64,000 bases of DNA from Taenia hydatigena. Taxonomy: Eukaryota > Platyhelminthes > Cestoda > Cyclophyllidea > Taeniidae. The DNA lies in NCBI GenBank assembly GCA_036345935.2, contig JADWOT020000002.1, positions 10,929,100 to 10,993,099 on the forward strand. The letters are read 5' to 3'. The notes beneath the pieces are model-generated. The model was given only the letters and a program-made list of their open reading frames with translations. It did not search any database and had not been told where the DNA came from. The translations under genes and the position numbers were made by a program. Shown piece by piece: positions 61,475 to 64,000 of this stretch. Each line of letters opens with the position of its first letter. Position 1 is the stretch's first letter.

Positions 61475-62985
61475 TCTCTTGTCAATTGGTATTTCGTGTT
61501 GGATGCTATGTCTCATGCCGAGTGCTTTGATGCATATCATGTGATGGCAAGCGTGGGTGAGTGAGAGCGGACCCTTCGGTAACACGAAGAGGAGAGGCAC
61601 AAAATCCTTTGAGCATCTTAATCTGTCGTAGGTGAACAAACACTGCAGCTGTTTCAAGTGCAATTAAATTTTTTTCCCCTTTACCAGAGGCAGTGTCAAA
61701 ACTGAAGAAGTTGATTACTAGTAGATATACGACGCCCGATTTGGCTTTTAAATAATGAGAAAGTCCATTTTCGCGCCTTAAGACGCCGCGTGAAACGTGA
61801 CTGCTGTTACAAAATCATGGCAGTGAATTTTCCTCGTCCAGCTGGGGTTATCACCGTAAAGCATTGGTTCCATTGCTCTCTATTGGTGCTGTGGGGTCCC
61901 TATACTTCCTTCACTTTTCCACTAACAAGACATTAGTAAATTACATTCAAATTCATGAATATCATTTGTTCGTAGACACGAAGCTCAAAATTAATGGTTT
62001 CGCACGATCCACATTTTTATCAAAATTGCATATCTGCCTTTCATATTGTCTCGCACGAATTCGCCTTGGTTAAAGTTTTCTGCTCAACTGCCCTTTCCAC
62101 CCCCATCGTCTGCGGTCATAGGCTCAGAGCTGAAGCCGACATTTCAGAAAAGCTAACATGTGACTTGTAATCGTTATGCTGAACCCGTTCTGCTTCACCA
62201 ATCACCACCGACTGCAGTTCTAACCACATGCTTGGCATTATGTTAGTGAGTGTAGGCACGACCTCTTCTTCTGACTCCATTTTTTGCTGTGGCACCCCAA
62301 GAGCTATAATGTGGAAGGGAAGAGTTGAGTAGACAATAAAATCTTTGTGTATAACACCCCTACACCGATGACGTCTCAACTTCTATGTCCCCTCATGTCC
62401 TCAGCACAACTAATTCTCGCATCACAGTGACGCATTTGTGTTAGATTTTATTTTAGTAATTAAAAGCACAAAACCTTGCATTCTGCGGTTATCACTACTG
62501 GTTATCATATTGGGAGTTGACTCATTTTAGTTCGTTTCAGTTAACTTCTGCTCAAAAGTTGACTGGTTAAAAGAGATGAGCGAATCCAGTTTATCAGTGG
62601 CATCGACCGCGTCAGCGTAAATGATAGCGTTGGGTAGCCTGTAATGGGCTTATTGAATAGGAAACTGGAACACTAAAGGCAAAGGCCGTCAATTATTCAT
62701 CTTGCGGGCCGATACCCTCATTAGCAGCACATTCAGCGGTGTTATGCTAATGGCACAGCAAAAAGCACTGACTAGTGTTGAGAATCTGTGAAGTAAATGA
62801 GGAAAAGTGTTTATTGCAGGTACTTTCAACTTCGGAGAAATGTAGGTGCTTTGAATCGGTTGGAAATTATTATTTGTGTGACTAAATCTTCACTCATTTC
62901 AAAAATCGTGCTCACCTTCTATTCTTTTCTTTGTTTGCGGAGACCCCCGTTGACTAAAATAGGCGGATAGCGAACCGATCATTTC
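61475..62985 (+). repeat. Repeat family E, copy 4
   Basis: It has block a (gtcaattggtatttcgtg, ctgctcaactgccctttcc, attctcgcatcacagtgacg) and block b up to gttgactaaaatagg. It lacks block c. Repeat block K copy 2 follows within about 100 bp. Confidence 0.85.
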
Positions 62986-63074
62986 AGTGTTACTGCCACT
63001 AACAAGGTTGATGTAAAAATCTTTTTTCTAAGCCATAAAAGAGCTAATCTGGTGAGGATTGGTAACGATTACAC

Positions 63075-63830
63075 AGGGGTAAAATGACGAGTTTTCATGC
63101 ACTAATCACAAAGTGTGAACACACAATTTAACTTTTGGTATTCTTGCAGAAATATTGGACTACGTTGATGCTCTTTTTGCACACGCAGTGAAATTTACAA
63201 AGGGTGGATAAGGTGGTATTCTTTGCATTGTTCCAAAAGTAAATGCAATTGTTTCAAAATACCGAAAATGGAAGTCGAGGCAACTTAATGTCATTTGCTG
63301 AAATGACCGAGAATGGTGAGGTGAGGATGTTCCCTTGAAAAGGATCAGATGGGAAATGCACTTCTACAAGAACCCCATGGCCTCGAATTCGCGGCACAAA
63401 TGTCTGTGGATCTGAGACAGTAGTTAGATTCTTGTTATGAAGGCACTGCTATTCATGCAAGCAATGTCGGGGCAGGATTTAACTTTCAGCCACTCCAAAC
63501 AGGACATCTGCATACCAAATGTCGCAAGCTTTGTAGTGTTGTCACACAAGCCATTTTGTCTACCACGATTCAAACTCAAAAATGTTCTAGTTAATGCGCA
63601 CAGAAATAAACTGAATCTAGATGACTTTGGCTTGGCCAAATCTTTCGGTTACCCACTTTTAACGTTAATCAACAAAGTAAGTTCTCCATTCTTTAGAGCT
63701 TAGCGAAAATTCATTTGTCTATTAACTGTGTATCGTAAGTTGCTCTTCTGACACTCTTCAAGGAAAGCTTGAAAAGATATTACCATTCTATACCATGAGT
63801 CAGTTCTACGACAAACAGCGCTTTGGTTTG
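63075..63830 (+). repeat. Repeat block K, copy 2 (contains kinase remnant)
   Basis: This is the partner of 39380-40035 and, like it, lies downstream of a family E copy. It carries about 80 bp near 63505-63585 that copy 1 lacks. Confidence 0.8.
63256..63703 (+). pseudogene. Decayed CDK5-like kinase fragment, copy 2
   Basis: Read across frames 1, 2, 1, 2, the fragment follows a CDK from its N-terminus to the activation segment: KIPKMEV at the start; a glycine-loop relic with stops; GEDVPLKRIR, matching the CDK G-E-I-V-A-L-K-R strand with the catalytic Lys kept; ALLQEPHGLEF at the PSTAIRE-helix end; DLRQ-stop-LDSCYEG, close to the CDK5 linker DLKKYFDSC; ALLFMQAM then FSHSK at the helix before the catalytic loop; NVLVNAHRNKLNLDDFGLAK with the DFG intact; and LTLINKV...FFRA at the activation loop. 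The HRDLKPQN catalytic loop is replaced by unrelated sequence, and several stops and frameshifts are present. It cannot be active. It ends before the C-lobe. No introns interrupt it, so a retrocopy is likely. Confidence 0.72.
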
Positions 63831-64000
63831 TTGTGAGTGAGGTAATCATGCGCTGTTCCTAGAACATCCCACATTATGATTGTCAACATATATTTTCCCC
63901 TCATTCAAATATGCTGAAGCACCGAAGCATTGCACACATCTTCTCTCCCCCCATCACTAATAAATCATTATTTGCTTTACTGCCAATAGACATTCAACGA
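63831..64000. other. No recognisable feature
   Basis: I see nothing in the last 170 bp. Confidence 0.6.

Noticed and set aside
1..64000. CRISPR arrays, bacterial operons, ribosome binding sites or phage genes.
   Set aside because: The window is eukaryotic in structure; no regularly spaced direct repeats or compact gene arrays were seen.

Overview
This looks like animal nuclear DNA: about 40% GC, no dense gene array, split exons with GT...AG borders and short introns, an intron-bearing tRNA-Tyr, and many diverged dispersed repeats. The recognisable protein remnants are a fibronectin III exon, a venom-allergen-like (CAP/SCP-TAPS) gene with introns of 75 to 218 bp, and CDK5-like kinase fragments. 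Together they fit a parasitic flatworm, most likely a tapeworm, but the species is an inference with no marker behind it.

Layout. 1-9465 is a giant inverted repeat: two 4,176-bp arms, apparently identical, around a 1,113-bp unique spacer. The left arm is cut by the window edge. 11.1-21.7 kb is a nest of short repeat families (called A, B, C, F and G here) in both orientations, with degenerate TGGA/TCCA tracts and one clear coding exon, a minus-strand FN3 domain at 17.8-18.1 kb. Family D begins at 22.06 kb and recurs at 50.3 kb. A tRNA-Tyr gene or pseudogene lies at 24.0 kb. From about 26 to 30.2 kb the minus strand carries several open, protein-like segments, including a 113-codon cysteine-rich frame with a TATA-like box and a poly(A) signal. 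30.2-36.7 kb and 40.6-48.6 kb are mostly featureless to me.

The right third is dominated by four copies of a 1.5-2.8 kb repeat family (E), at 36.7, 52.2, 58.3 and 61.5 kb. Two of them are followed by a further shared block (K) that contains a decayed CDK5-like kinase. The best gene structure in the window, a five-exon CAP/venom-allergen-like gene at 55.04-56.16 kb, starts about 70 bp after E copy 2. It carries an in-frame stop and a frameshift, so I call it a pseudogene.

No operons or cooperating gene sets are visible. The window is repeat-rich sequence with gene fragments, and most longer open frames elsewhere are not distinguishable from chance. Repeat borders were judged by eye and are accurate to a few tens of bases. 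The strongest anomalies are the near-perfect palindrome at the left edge, which is either a recent fold-back duplication or an assembly/amplification artefact, and the kinase fragments duplicated inside a repeat block.
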